From DASQHL01 sp963843685 (lineage in GTDB: Bacteria > Chloroflexota > Dehalococcoidia > DSTF01 > JACRBR01): DNA of 64,000 nt. Positions 53,226-62,499 of this stretch are shown here, in pieces. Where the stretch lies: NCBI GenBank assembly GCA_963843685.1, contig CAWJLO010000010.1:620001-684000 (forward strand), in the 5' to 3' direction. The notes under the pieces are model-generated. The model did not search any database and was not told where the DNA came from. It saw only the letters and a list, made by a program, of their open reading frames with translations. The translations under genes and the position numbers were made by a program. The number at the start of each line of letters is the position of its first letter. Within the stretch, counting starts at the first letter, position 1.

Positions 53226-56165
53226 ATGGCCGCGCCGAAGTCCCGCTCGTTGCGGGTGCCCGTGAAGCAACTCCGCCGCGCCTGCGACCAGCGATCGCTG
53301 AAGTTCAAGACGACGGCTGACCTGCCCCCGCTGGAGGGCACCGTCGGCCAGGATCGCGCCGTCAGCGCGATGGACTTCGGGCTGAACATCGAGGCCGAGG
53401 GGTTCAACCTCTTCGTGGCAGGGATACCGGGCTCCGGACGATCCACCGAGCTGAGGGCGCAGCTCGAACGCATCGCCGCGAAGCGACGTCCGCCCCGCGA
53501 CTGGTGCTACGTCTTCAACTTCAAGGAGCCAGCGCGACCTCGCGCGCTGAGCCTGCCCGCCGATCGAGGTCACCAGCTCAGCCACGACGTCGACGAGCTC
53601 GTCGCCGCGGTGCGCCGCGAGGTGCCGCGCGCGTTCGAGAGCGACCAGTACGCGCAGCGTCGCGACGAGATCAATCGAGACGTACAGGGGCAGCGAGAGC
53701 AGCTGTTCGAGGCGCTGGAGAAGGAAGCCCGCCAGCGCAGCCTCTCCGTCAGCGTCACGCCCATGGGGATCACGACCGTGCCGCTGGCGGACGGCAAGCC
53801 GCTCACGAAGGAGCAGTACGACCTGCTCACCGACGAGCGCAAGCACCAGATCCAGTCGGCGACGGCGGAGCTCGATTCGATCATCGCGCAGATGGCGCCG
53901 CAGCTGCGACGGCTGGAGCGGAGCACTCAGCAGCTGCTCGCGGAGCTCGACAAGGCGCTCGTGCTGGCCATCGTGTCACCGCGCCTGGAGGAGTTGCTGC
54001 GCGATTACAAGGATGACACCGACGTCATCGAGTTCCTGCACGCGCTCGGCACCGACATGCTCGCGAACGTCGACAACTTCCGCTCGACCGAGGAGCAGCC
54101 ACAGCCGCTGCTGCCGGGCATGCCGCCCATCTCTCGAGACGGCGCGTTCGACCGGTACAAGGTCAACGTGATCGTGACGCATGCCGCCGACGCGCGCGCG
54201 CCCGTGGTGTTCGAGGAGAGCCCATCGTACTACCACATGTTCGGGCGTATCGACTACCGGTCGACGTTCGGCGCGATGGTGACCGATCACACGATGATCA
54301 AGCCCGGAGCGCTCCACCAGGCGAACGGCGGATTCCTGGTCGTCCAGGCGCTGGACGTCCTCACCGCGCCGCTCGTGTGGGACACGCTCAAGCGCGCCCT
54401 CCGTACGCGTCAGCTCCGCCTGGAGAACATGGGCGAGCAGTTCAGCGTCATCCCCACTGCCTCGCTCTCGCCCGAGCCCATGCCGCTCAACGTGAAGGTG
54501 GCGATGATCGGCACGAATCGCGTGTTCCAGGTGCTTCAGACCGTCGATGAGGACTTTCAGAAGCTCTTCAAGGCGAAGGCCGACTTTACCGTCGATGTCG
54601 AGCGTACCGACGCGCAGGTCGCACTGTACGCGCGTTTCATCGCGCGCCAGGCCGCTGACCTGGGCATGCGGCCGTTCGATAAGGGCGCCGTCGCTCGGGT
54701 GGTGGAAGAAAGCTCGCGGATGGTATCCGACCAGAACAAGCTCTCGCTGCGGATGATGGACGTCGCGGATCTGCTCGTCGAGTCCGACTACTGGGCCTGC
54801 GATGAAGGTGCCCCGGCCGTCTCGTCTTCTCACGTCGAGAAGGCGATAGAGCAGAAGGTGTACCGATCGAGCCTGCTCGAAGAGCGAATCCAGGAGTTCA
54901 TCAACGATGGGACGATCAAGGTGGACGTCGCCGGCGACGTAACGGGCCAGGTGAATGGCCTATCGGTGTTCGACCTGGGCGACTACGCGTTCGGACGCCC
55001 CTCGCGCATCACGGCGCGTGTGAGCATGGGCCGGGGCCAGGTCATCAACCTCGAGCGAGAGATCCAGAAGAGCGGGCCATCCCACAGCAAGGGGTTCCTC
55101 ATCCTGCAGGGCTACCTCAACGGCAAGTTCGCCCACCGCCAGCCGCTCTCGTTCGCCGCGAGCATCACCTTCGAGCAGGTGTACGACGAGGTCGACGGCG
55201 ACAGCGCGTCGTCCACGGAGCTGTACGCGCTGCTGTCGGCGATCACCGACGTGCCGCTCCAGCAGGGGATCGCCGTCACAGGCTCCGTCAACCAGCTCGG
55301 CGAGGTGCAGGCGATTGGCGGAGTGAACGAGAAGATCGAAGGGTTCTACGCCGTCTGCAAGGCGCGCGGCCTGACGGGCGAGCAGGGCGTCATGATCCCG
55401 AAGGACAACGTGCACAACCTGATGTTGAAGCCCGAGGTGGTGCAAGCCGTCGCCGATGGCAAGTTCCACGTCTGGGCGGTATCGACGATCGAAGACGGGA
55501 TCGAGCTGCTGACCGGGATCCCGGCTGGCAGGCTCCACAAGGACGGCACCTACGCGGACGGCACGCTGTTTCGCAAGGTGACGGATGCGCTCGAGGCCAT
55601 GACCAAGCGCGCGATGGAGGTCAACCGCGGCGCCGCGAGCGAGCAGCCCGCGCCGACCTCCGTCACACCGACGACGGGCGCGGCGCGAGAAGCGGCCGCA
55701 GGAGCGCAAGCGGTGAAGACCCGCGACGAGGTGTCGGCGGGCGGGGTGACGTTCCGCGCTCGACCGGACGACGGCTTCGATATCGCCCTCATCCGCACGC
55801 ACGAGGGCCGCTGGCAGCTGCCGAAGGGCTGGGTCGAAGACGCCGAGCCGCACGAGGCGACCGCACTCCGGGAGGTGCGCGAAGAGGCGGGAATCGATGC
55901 GGAGGTCGTCGGCCCGCTGGACAGCATTGAGTACTGGTACGTGAACCGGTACGAGGTCGAGCCGGTCCGCGTGCACAAGCACGTCCATTTCTTCCTGTTG
56001 CGCTACCTCGCGGGTTCGACGGACGATCACGACGACGAAGTGACGGAGGCGCGCTGGATGGAGATCGGCGAAGCCGAGCGTACGCTCGATTTCAAGGACG
56101 AGCGCCGCATGATCGCGCTCGCTCGGGAGGCGCTGGCGCAGGCGTCCGCCCCGCGCGACGTCTAG
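53226..56165 (+). CDS. LonC-type ATP-dependent protease fused to a C-terminal Nudix domain
   Basis: A 979-residue single open frame. The N-terminal AAA module has G-I-P-G-S-G-R-S-T at residues 66-74, a Walker A in which Arg replaces the usual Lys. A long helical insert follows. The Lon protease domain has catalytic S660 (G-D-S-A-S-S) and K703 (V-N-E-K-I-E), 43 residues apart as in E. coli Lon. After an Ala/Pro-rich linker (about 790-835) comes a complete Nudix hydrolase whose box at residues 868-890 fits G-x5-E-x7-R-E-x-x-E-E-x-G. No frame break separates the two. ATG 53226 follows AAGGAG. Confidence 0.88.
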   Translation: MAAPKSRSLRVPVKQLRRACDQRSLKFKTTADLPPLEGTVGQDRAVSAMDFGLNIEAEGFNLFVAGIPGSGRSTELRAQLERIAAKRRPPRDWCYVFNFKEPARPRALSLPADRGHQLSHDVDELVAAVRREVPRAFESDQYAQRRDEINRDVQGQREQLFEALEKEARQRSLSVSVTPMGITTVPLADGKPLTKEQYDLLTDERKHQIQSATAELDSIIAQMAPQLRRLERSTQQLLAELDKALVLAIVSPRLEELLRDYKDDTDVIEFLHALGTDMLANVDNFRSTEEQPQPLLPGMPPISRDGAFDRYKVNVIVTHAADARAPVVFEESPSYYHMFGRIDYRSTFGAMVTDHTMIKPGALHQANGGFLVVQALDVLTAPLVWDTLKRALRTRQLRLENMGEQFSVIPTASLSPEPMPLNVKVAMIGTNRVFQVLQTVDEDFQKLFKAKADFTVDVERTDAQVALYARFIARQAADLGMRPFDKGAVARVVEESSRMVSDQNKLSLRMMDVADLLVESDYWACDEGAPAVSSSHVEKAIEQKVYRSSLLEERIQEFINDGTIKVDVAGDVTGQVNGLSVFDLGDYAFGRPSRITARVSMGRGQVINLEREIQKSGPSHSKGFLILQGYLNGKFAHRQPLSFAASITFEQVYDEVDGDSASSTELYALLSAITDVPLQQGIAVTGSVNQLGEVQAIGGVNEKIEGFYAVCKARGLTGEQGVMIPKDNVHNLMLKPEVVQAVADGKFHVWAVSTIEDGIELLTGIPAGRLHKDGTYADGTLFRKVTDALEAMTKRAMEVNRGAASEQPAPTSVTPTTGAAREAAAGAQAVKTRDEVSAGGVTFRARPDDGFDIALIRTHEGRWQLPKGWVEDAEPHEATALREVREEAGIDAEVVGPLDSIEYWYVNRYEVEPVRVHKHVHFFLLRYLAGSTDDHDDEVTEARWMEIGEAERTLDFKDERRMIALAREALAQASAPRDV

Positions 56166-56200
56166 CACCGCGAAGTATCGCGCGCCGAGCAGGAGGTCTC

Positions 56201-57786
56201 ATGCCGAACACCTCTGACATGCCGCCTAGCCGGGGACCGGTGCTCAGCTCGCACGGGATGGTGGCGTCCGAGCATCCGCTCGTTTCGCAGACGGGGATCG
56301 AGGTGCTGCGGCGCGGGGGCAACGCTTTCGACGCGGCGCTGGCGATGTCGGCGCTGCTGCCCGTCGTGAAGCCGCACCGGAACCACCTGGGCGGCGATGC
56401 GTACGTGCTGGCGTACCCGAAGGGCGAGGGGCGGGTGACGGCGATCTGCTCGGGCGGGAAGGCGCCGGCCGCTGCGACGATCGAGCGCTATTCGGGCGGG
56501 ATCCCCGGGCACGGCGGCGCGGCGGCGGCGATCCCGGGGCTGGTCGACGCGTGGGAGGCGTTCCACGAGCGCTGGTGCACGCGGCCGCGTGAGGAGCTGC
56601 TCGCGCCCGCCGTCGGCTATGCGCGCGAGGGGTTCCCGGTGACGCGGGAGCTGGCGCAGAACTTCGACTACGCGCGGGGGCTGTTCGCGAAGTACCCGAC
56701 GATGGCGCGGGAGCTGTACGTCGACGGGCGACCGGCGCGGTTTCGGGGAGGTGTACCGGCAGCCGGCGCTGGCGCGGGTGCTGGACGGGATCGCGCGCGG
56801 GGGGCGGCGGGCGTTCTACGAGGGCGAGGTGGCGGAGCGGATCGCGCGGACGGTGCAGGAGACGGGCGGCTGCATGACGGCCGAGGACCTGGCGTCGCAC
56901 AGCGCGGACGTGCTGGAGCCGCTGACGACGGAGTATCGCGGCTACACGGTGTACGAGACGCCGCCGAACTCGCAGGGTCTGATCCTGCTGGAGGAGCTGA
57001 ACATCGTCGAGGGGTTCGACCTGGCGGGTTGGGGACACCTGTCGCCGGACGCGGTGCACCACCAGATCGAGGCGAAGAAGCTGGCGTTCGAGGACCGGCA
57101 GCGGTTCGCGGGCGACCCGGCGTTCGTGGGGTTCGAGCCGTCGCGGCTGCTGACGAAGGAGTGGGCGGCGGAGCGGCGGAAGGCGATCGACCCGTCGCGG
57201 ACGCGGCCGGCGCCGGCCGTGGTGGCGTCTTCGGACACGACGTCGTTCGTCGTCGTGGACGGCGAGGGGAACGCGTGCTCGTTCATCCAGAGCATCTTCG
57301 CGAACTGGGGCTCGGCGGTGGCGGTCGAGGGGACGGGCATCGTGATGAACAACCGGATGACGGGGTTCTCGCTGGAGCCGTCGCACCCGAACGCGCTGGC
57401 GCCGGGGAAGCGGACGATGCACACGCTGAACACGTACCTGGTCTTCCGGGACGGGCGGCCGTACCTGGTGGGGAACACGCCGGGCGGCGACTACCAGGTG
57501 CAGACGAACCTGCAGGTGATCACCGGCGTGCTGGACTTCGAGCTGGACCCGCAGGCGGCGATCGACGCGCCGCGCTGGGGTGACTCCGCCGGGGGGCTGC
57601 TGGTCGAGGAGGAGATGCCGGCGGCGACGCAGCAGGAGCTGGCGCGGCGGGGGCACGCCGTGCGGCCGGTGCGCGCGCGCGGTGGCGCCGATGGGTCGGG
57701 CGCAGGCGATCGTCATCGACCGGGAGTCAGGGGTACTCATCGGCGGGAGCGATGCGCGCGGGGAGGGGGCGGCGGTGGGGTGGTAA
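56201..57786 (+). CDS. ggt: Gamma-glutamyltransferase, frameshifted twice
   Basis: A 528-residue (repaired) Ntn-hydrolase of the GGT family, which cleaves gamma-glutamyl bonds. It has S-S-H-G-M-V-A-S-E-H-P near the start, G-G-N-A-F-D-A-A-L-A, and D-T-T-S-F-V-V-V-D, where the first residue of the small subunit (the catalytic Thr) should lie. Two breaks occur: near 56745 (to Y-R-Q-P-A-L-A-R-V-L) and near 57680 in a GCGCGC run (to A-V-A-P-M-G-R-A-Q-A-I). It shows no signal peptide, so it may be a cytoplasmic version. ATG 56201 is preceded by GGAGG. G is much commoner than C in its coding strand, unlike most earlier plus-strand genes. Confidence 0.82.
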
Positions 57787-58101
57787 GTGCATCTGCGTGA
57801 GCAGACGCCTGGATCCGCGCCCTTCAGGAGGCGCGGCGCTCAGTCCGGGCGAACCTGCGACCGGCACGGGGTGCCTGTGTGATAGAAATGCGGATGGGCT
57901 AGCATCAGGCCCCGCCTCCGTCCGCTAGCCCACCCCGCCTGAAAGCTCCCGATAAGGGGCTTCAACTCCACTGTAGTGTGTGCGTCCTTCGGCGTCTGTC
58001 CGCCGTCGTACAGACGCCGACTCAACGGCGCCGGCAACTGAGGTCGCGGACTCATGACGATTACGGCGCGGTGGGGACCGGTGAAGCGCGAAGCGAGCTC
58101 T
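57787..58101. other. Intergenic region, no gene seen
   Basis: This 315-nt stretch separates ggt from the convergent amphi-Trp gene. No frame has protein character and no tRNA can be folded convincingly from it. Short inverted pieces occur, for example GGCGTCTG with CAGACGCC (57993-58019), which may act as a terminator. Confidence 0.35.
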
Positions 58102-58587
58102 TCATCGCGCCTTTCTCGTCGTCCGAGCGGCAGTTGGCTTGCGGTGCGCCACCTTTGCTTTCGGCGTTCGCGTCCGGGCCGCGGTTGAGCGCGTCACAGG
58201 CAGGGGAGAAGATGTCTTCTTCGCGGCGCCATCCGGCACCTTCACCACGAACACCGGAGCAGAAAGGTGAGCCGACTCTGCTTCCTCGTGATCCATGCCA
58301 CCGCTCGTGATGCGCATGCCGTGGGACGTCCCGACGCCCTCGTGCGACGCCGCGCGCCACTCGACGGACAGGCTGAAGCCGCCGTGCCGCTTCTCGAGAT
58401 TCTCATTTGCGGAGCACTCGAAGCTCACCTCGTCCGGCACTCGTAGCGACACGGACTCGTGACCTGATTCGAGACTCACCTCGTGTTGCCTGAGGCCCGC
58501 GGCGAGTGATTCCAGGAAGCCTGCGGCGTCCTCCGACGCCATGCGGGATTCATACTTGAACGTGTCGTGCGTCTTTTCGTGTGACAT
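58102..58587 (-). CDS. Amphi-Trp domain-containing protein with basic tail
   Basis: A 161-residue protein. Residues 8-85 follow the amphi-Trp pattern: F-K-Y-E-S-R-M-A-S-E-D-A-A-G-F-L-E-S-L-A-A-G-L near the start, V-S-L-E-S-G-H-E-S-V-S-L-R-V-P-D-E-V, and F-S-L-S-V-E-W-R. The domain is small, of unknown role, and common in haloarchaea and stress-related bacterial genes. The last 50 residues are Lys/Arg/Ala/Thr-rich like a DNA-binding tail. ATG 58587 follows GGAAGGAA. It stands beside GlsB- and CsbD-like genes on the same strand. Confidence 0.75.
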   Translation of the reverse strand: MSHEKTHDTFKYESRMASEDAAGFLESLAAGLRQHEVSLESGHESVSLRVPDEVSFECSANENLEKRHGGFSLSVEWRAASHEGVGTSHGMRITSGGMDHEEAESAHLSAPVFVVKVPDGAAKKTSSPLPVTRSTAARTRTPKAKVAHRKPTAARTTRKAR

Positions 58588-58695
58588 GGTTCCTTCCAGT
58601 CAATGCATTCACCGAATGATGCTCTCGCCCCACGGCGGTCGGGCCCGAAAGCAGCCTGCTACGATTCCCCCCACCCTTCCGGGCGCGCTGCCGCG

Positions 58696-58965
58696 TCACG
58701 TGTGAGCGCCTGAGGCGCGCGTCATCAGCTGGTACGCGAACAGCAGCACGATCGCGCCAACGATCGCCACAAGGATGGTGCGGACGTCGAACTCGGCAAC
58801 GCCAGCCCCGATTCCTGACGCCGATGCCAGGAACCCGCCCACGAACGCGCCCGCGATTCCGAGCAAGACCGTCAGTATGATGCCCCCGGGGCCGCCGCCC
58901 GGCATGATGGCCTTCGCCACCACCCCCGCGATCAGTCCTACTACAAGCCACGCTACGATTCCCAT
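58696..58965 (-). CDS. GlsB/YeaQ/YmgE family membrane protein
   Basis: An 89-residue protein with three membrane helices and Gly-rich loops (G-L-I-A-G-V-V-A-K, M-P-G-G-G-P-G-G), typical of the transglycosylase-associated or GlsB stress family. It probably sits in the cytoplasmic membrane and is associated with envelope or general stress. ATG 58965 follows GGGAGG, which rules out the earlier in-frame ATG at 58989. It lies between CsbD-like and amphi-Trp genes. Confidence 0.85.
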   Translation of the reverse strand: MGIVAWLVVGLIAGVVAKAIMPGGGPGGIILTVLLGIAGAFVGGFLASASGIGAGVAEFDVRTILVAIVGAIVLLFAYQLMTRASGAHT

Positions 58966-58997
58966 GATCCACCTCCCTATGGACAACACACCGGCGC

Positions 58998-59201
58998 CTA
59001 GCGCTTGCCGGTGATCTTCTTCGCGATCTTCTTCACCTTTTGGCCTGCCTTACCCACTGCGGCCTGACCCTTACCCACCGACACGTCGGCCCGGCCGGAT
59101 GCCTCCATCCGGTCATTGCCGGTGGCACGTCCGACCGCCTGCTTGACGTGACCCTTGGCCTCTTTCGCCTGTCCCTTCGCCTTCGTCGTCCGAGCTGACA
59201 T
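58998..59201 (-). CDS. CsbD-like stress protein
   Basis: A 67-residue polar protein rich in Gly, Ala and Lys with the CsbD-like pattern G-Q-A-K-E-A-K-G-H-V-K-Q-A-V-G-R-A-T-G-N-D near the start. CsbD is a small, heat-stable stress protein, controlled by sigma-B in Bacillus. ATG 59201 follows AGGAGG. Its stop is 32 nt before the GlsB-like start, suggesting one operon. Confidence 0.82.
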   Translation of the reverse strand: MSARTTKAKGQAKEAKGHVKQAVGRATGNDRMEASGRADVSVGKGQAAVGKAGQKVKKIAKKITGKR

Positions 59202-59243
59202 GCCTGCACCTCCTGTATCTGTTTGCGGCTACTTCGCACTCCG

Positions 59244-59765
59244 TCATTGGCCCGCCGCGCAGTCATCGGCCCATACGAAACGTTCCGGCAGCCCGGCCCG
59301 CTGCAGTTGTGCGGCCGGGACCGTCGACGCGCCGAGGTTGTACTGGTCGACCGCGTTGATGCAGTCCAGCACGAGACCGGCCAGCACAACGTCGCGGCGG
59401 CTCGCCTCCCTCGCATCGAGACCCAGCGCATCGGGGTGGCGCGACGCCGTCAGCTTGAAGTCCGCGACCGTCACGGCATACGCCGCGATCGCCGAGCGCC
59501 GCTCCTCGACGAAGGCGCGCTGTACCACCAGGCTCTGTTGCCCGCTCGTCGTCCCCGCCGACCCGGTGTCGATGAGCCCCTGGCTGCCGCCGAACAGAGC
59601 CGAACTCGCCGCGTGGACGATCAGGGCGGCGACGGCGAACGAGAGCCCGACGAGCGCCAGCGCGACCGCAGCACGGAGTCCAACCCGAACCAGGGGCTGG
59701 CTCTTGGCGGACGGCGCAGCTCCCGCGTCCTGGCCGACGACACGCTCGCGCGCTTCTGACGTCAC
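59244..59765 (-). CDS. Single-pass membrane protein, unknown function
   Basis: A 173-residue protein. A cytoplasmic segment of about 30 residues precedes one membrane helix (V-A-L-A-L-V-G-L-S-F-A-V-A-A-L-I-V near 35-52), then an exported domain with two Cys (C-I-N-A-V, D-D-C-A) that may pair. I recognise no family. GTG 59765 follows GGGACAGGG; TTG 59801 is an in-frame alternative. It lies just upstream of the CsbD-like gene. Confidence 0.6.
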   Translation of the reverse strand: MTSEARERVVGQDAGAAPSAKSQPLVRVGLRAAVALALVGLSFAVAALIVHAASSALFGGSQGLIDTGSAGTTSGQQSLVVQRAFVEERRSAIAAYAVTVADFKLTASRHPDALGLDAREASRRDVVLAGLVLDCINAVDQYNLGASTVPAAQLQRAGLPERFVWADDCAAGQ

Positions 59766-60221
59766 GTTGAATGCCCTGTCCCGCCAGCTCTCACGGTGCA
59801 AACCCTAGTCGCGGTGGCGCTCCTTGCCGATCGTTCGGGCCTTGCCACCGCCCGCATTCGGTCGGGGCTGCCCCCTCTCGGCCCGGGCGGGCGGGCCAGA
59901 GAGGGATTCTGGTCCGTGGTTTTGACGCACGGATACTTCTATGCGCCGCCCAGGTCGGGATGGATCACCGGATCGCGCTCTTTTTCTTCGCGTCCGGCAG
60001 AACGTCGTGACCGTTGGCCGCGCGGCGGCGTCCGATCGGCCGCTGTGGCGCGGACGTGGCAGGGCCTAACCTCGATCTGGACGTCCGGGCGGGCAAGACT
60101 CGCCTCCGGCACCGTTCGTGGCGACGGCAATCACGGGTGGCGAGTGATCCCTCGTGCCGCGCCGGACGGATAGAGGTATGCGCGCGTGGGACGCGCGCCG
60201 TCCGTATCGTAGGGAGGCGTC
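59766..60221. other. Intergenic region ahead of the 24-aa membrane peptide
   Basis: In this 456-nt stretch no frame has protein character. It separates the minus-strand stress genes from the plus-strand unit beginning at 60222. A TTGACG at 59921-59926 has no good -10 at the right distance. Nothing else is recognised. Confidence 0.3.
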
Positions 60222-60296
60222 ATGTATATCGGTGGAGGGTTCCTTCTCTTAGTTTTGCTCATCGTGGTGATCGTCCTGGTCCTGCGCAGGGCGTGA
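60222..60296 (+). CDS. Small membrane peptide, 24 aa
   Basis: ATG 60222 to TGA 60296 encodes 24 residues starting M-Y-I-G-G-G-F-L-L-L, followed by a hydrophobic run and the end V-L-R-R-A. GGGAGG lies at 60212-60217, an ideal distance. The M-Y-I-G-G-G start is shared by many unannotated single-helix proteins in other phyla, as I recall. It is followed 67 nt later by the Crp/Fnr gene. Confidence 0.6.
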   Translation: MYIGGGFLLLVLLIVVIVLVLRRA

Positions 60297-60363
60297 TCGT
60301 TGACGCGGCGGCAAGGCGGAGCCGACGTGGGCACATAACATCTGGGCGCGGAGGTCCCACAGC

Positions 60364-61155
60364 TTGACAGCGACCACGCTTCTGCGTCCATCGGACACAA
60401 CGCGACGCACCGTCGCGAACCGGATCCTCTCGTCGCTTTCTCCCGACGACTACGAGCGCATCCTTCCGGACCTCAAGCAGGTGCCGCTCAAGTTCCGCGT
60501 CTCACTCCACGAGCCCGGCGACAAGATGCCGTACGTTTTCTTCCCCAACACCGGTGTGATCTCGATGCTCACGGTCATGGAGGACGGCGCCGCTGTCGAG
60601 ATCGCCACCATCGGAAACGAGGGAATGGCGGACCTCTTCACCTTTCTTGGCCTGGAGGAGTCGGACTCACGGCTCCTGATCCAGGTCCCGGGCACCGCCA
60701 TGCGGATGGAGAGCGCACGCTTTCGGGAGCACGTCGAGCAGATCCCCGCCCTGCGCGCGCTCCTCGGCTATTACGCAGTCGCGTTGTTTGCCCTCGTCGC
60801 CCAGTCCGCCGCCTGCAATCGCATGCACTCCCTCGTCGAACGTTGCGCGCGCTGGCTCCTCATGACGCACGACCGGGTTGACGCCGCCCAGTTCCCCATG
60901 ACGCACGACTTCCTGTCGGAGATGCTAGGCGTCCGACGGCCGAGCGTCTCCGTCGCCTCCGCTGCCCTGCGCGACGCGGGCCTCATCACGTACCATCGCG
61001 GCAAGGTGACGGTGCTCGACCGTGCAGGGCTCGAGTCCGCGAGCTGCGAGTGTTACCGCCTCGTCCGGGAACGCTTTGATCGCCTGCCCGGCCGCAGCAT
61101 TGCGGCGTCCGGCGGGCGTCGGCTCTTGTCGTCCGGTGAACACGCTTCCACCTGA
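60364..61155 (+). CDS. Crp/Fnr family transcriptional regulator
   Basis: A 263-residue regulator with an N-terminal cyclic-nucleotide-binding-type beta-barrel (F-F-P-N-T-G-V-I-S-M-L, A-A-V-E-I-A-T-I-G-N-E-G-M) and a C-terminal winged helix (T-H-D-F-L-S-E-M-L-G-V-R-R-P-S-V-S-V-A). The barrel lacks the R-x-S phosphate-cassette of cAMP-binding CRP, so its ligand may be another molecule or none. TTG 60364 is the start, 9 nt after GGAGG. The family usually responds to redox, oxygen or starvation. Confidence 0.88.
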   Translation: MTATTLLRPSDTTRRTVANRILSSLSPDDYERILPDLKQVPLKFRVSLHEPGDKMPYVFFPNTGVISMLTVMEDGAAVEIATIGNEGMADLFTFLGLEESDSRLLIQVPGTAMRMESARFREHVEQIPALRALLGYYAVALFALVAQSAACNRMHSLVERCARWLLMTHDRVDAAQFPMTHDFLSEMLGVRRPSVSVASAALRDAGLITYHRGKVTVLDRAGLESASCECYRLVRERFDRLPGRSIAASGGRRLLSSGEHAST

Positions 61156-61466
61156 CCCCGCGGGCCGACCAGATCCGGCTTCCCACCACGTTCCGTACTG
61201 CCCTGGACTGTCTGACAACGTACGCTGAGTCTGTCACCTTGCGGACCAATCAGCGTTTGAGTATGGTTCGTAGGAAGACGAATGGCTGCGTGCGTCCCCT
61301 CGCACGGCCGGAAGTCCGACAAGCCCGCAATGGTAGGGCATCTCCCCAAGAGGCAAGACGCCTCCTTCTCGACTCTCAAGAAGCAAACTAGCCGACCAGG
61401 ATCCGTTCACTTCTTGCCGCTTCCGGCACCTGCCGGCGTGGCGGTTGCGCGCTAAGAGAGTCCATC
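61156..61466. other. Intergenic region between the Crp/Fnr and ECF sigma genes
   Basis: No coding frame is supported. The region is less GC-rich than its surroundings, for example GTTTGAGTATGG at 61255-61266, and probably holds the promoter of the ECF sigma gene, but I cannot point to a single convincing -35/-10 pair. Confidence 0.3.
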
Positions 61467-62096
61467 ATGACGACTGCGACCATAGAACACGCACCCCAGC
61501 GCCTCACGCGCGCCGGCGGCCCCGCTGGCCCTCTCCAACCGGACCAGACCATCCTCGTCGACGCCTACGGCGCGCATCGTGGCGCCGTCTTCAACATCGC
61601 GTATGGGATCCTCGGCGACGGAGCGGCGGCGGAGGACGCGGTTCAGGATGCGTTTCTCAAACTCTGGACCGGTACAGCCCAGTTTGATCCCTCGCGCGGC
61701 TCGATGCGAGGACTGCTGCTCACCATCGCGCGCCACACCTCGATCGACGCCATACGGAGCCGGACGCGGCGTCTGCGTAGCGAGAGCGCCTATTGCACCG
61801 ATGCAACCTATGTCACTGATGGGCCGGAAGGTGCAACCGAGCGCGCGGACGAGGCGCGGCATGTCAGAGACGCGCTCGGCGCGCTCCCGAAGGCACAGAG
61901 GCGCGCGATCGAGTTGGCGTATTTCGCCGGGCTAACACGGCGCGAGATCGCCGCTTCGGACCGCGTGTCAGTTGGCACCGTAAAGAGCCGCCTTAGGCTG
62001 GGGACGCGCCGACTGGCCCTCGCGCTGGGTGCACCGGCGATGTTTGGAGTTCGATCGCCCGACAAGACGCCCGCACAGCGGAAGATCAGCTCCTGA
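61467..62096 (+). CDS. ECF RNA polymerase sigma factor
   Basis: A 209-residue sigma-70-family protein with two regions only: region 2 (Y-G-A-H-R-G-A-V-F-N-I-A-Y-G-I-L-G-D, A-E-D-A-V-Q-D-A-F-L-K-L-W) and region 4 (L-P-K-A-Q-R-R-A-I-E-L-A-Y-F-A-G-L-T-R-R-E-I-A). It would direct RNA polymerase to stress promoters. No obvious anti-sigma gene follows, which is unusual for many ECF groups. Between it and the next gene lies the c-di-AMP riboswitch. Confidence 0.9.
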   Translation: MTTATIEHAPQRLTRAGGPAGPLQPDQTILVDAYGAHRGAVFNIAYGILGDGAAAEDAVQDAFLKLWTGTAQFDPSRGSMRGLLLTIARHTSIDAIRSRTRRLRSESAYCTDATYVTDGPEGATERADEARHVRDALGALPKAQRRAIELAYFAGLTRREIAASDRVSVGTVKSRLRLGTRRLALALGAPAMFGVRSPDKTPAQRKISS

Positions 62097-62285
62097 CGTA
62101 TGTCGTCGGCCGAGGCCGGCGAACTTGCTGGAGCGCCGAATGGGGTTCGGATGCGAGGGGGAAGGGCGCAGCCGTGAGGGTGCGGCCGTGAACGACGCCG
62201 GCACCGAAGGGTACTGTCGAGCAGGCGCATGTGACCAACATCACAACCGACGCGGCGAAAATTGGTATGATCCCAGCACAATTGA

Positions 62286-62412
62286 ATAGGCCGAATCCGC
62301 CGCGCGGCGGAGCGGGGGAACCAAATCTTTACGGGGTGAATCTCGCGAGAGCGAGTAGGTCAGCCATCTCAGACCGAACCCGGCAGCTAACCTCGTAGGC
62401 ACCTGAGAAGGG
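62286..62412 (+). promoter_or_regulatory. c-di-AMP riboswitch (ydaO/yuaA class)
   Basis: Conserved blocks of the ydaO aptamer appear in order: GCCGAATCCGCC, GCGGGGGAACCAA, ACGGGGTGAATCT, a variable stem with a GCGAGAG element, GACCGAACCCGGCAGCTAAC and CTCGTAGGC near the 3' end. The class binds c-di-AMP and usually switches genes off when the ligand is high. It is followed by a terminator and then the gene at 62500. Identification rests on the near-perfect match of these conserved segments. Confidence 0.92.
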
Positions 62413-62422
62413 GCATCGCTCT

Positions 62423-62452
62423 AGGAGTGGGGTCTAAGCCCTGCTCTTTTTT
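62423..62452 (+). terminator. Riboswitch expression-platform terminator
   Basis: GAGTGGGG (62425-62432) pairs with CCCTGCTC (62439-62446), including two G-U pairs, around the loop TCTAAG and is followed by six Ts. A larger outer pairing GGGCATC (62411-62417) with GATGCCC (62453-62459) also exists and could compete with or extend it. Confidence 0.8.
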
Positions 62453-62499
62453 GATGCCCGCAGGGGATCGCCCTCGGCGGTCCCGAAAGGAGTTGCGCC

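Noticed and set aside
57841..57960. A tRNA-like segment in the gap after ggt
   Set aside because: No T-arm GTTC-type sequence or acceptor pairing could be found, and the arms do not have tRNA lengths.
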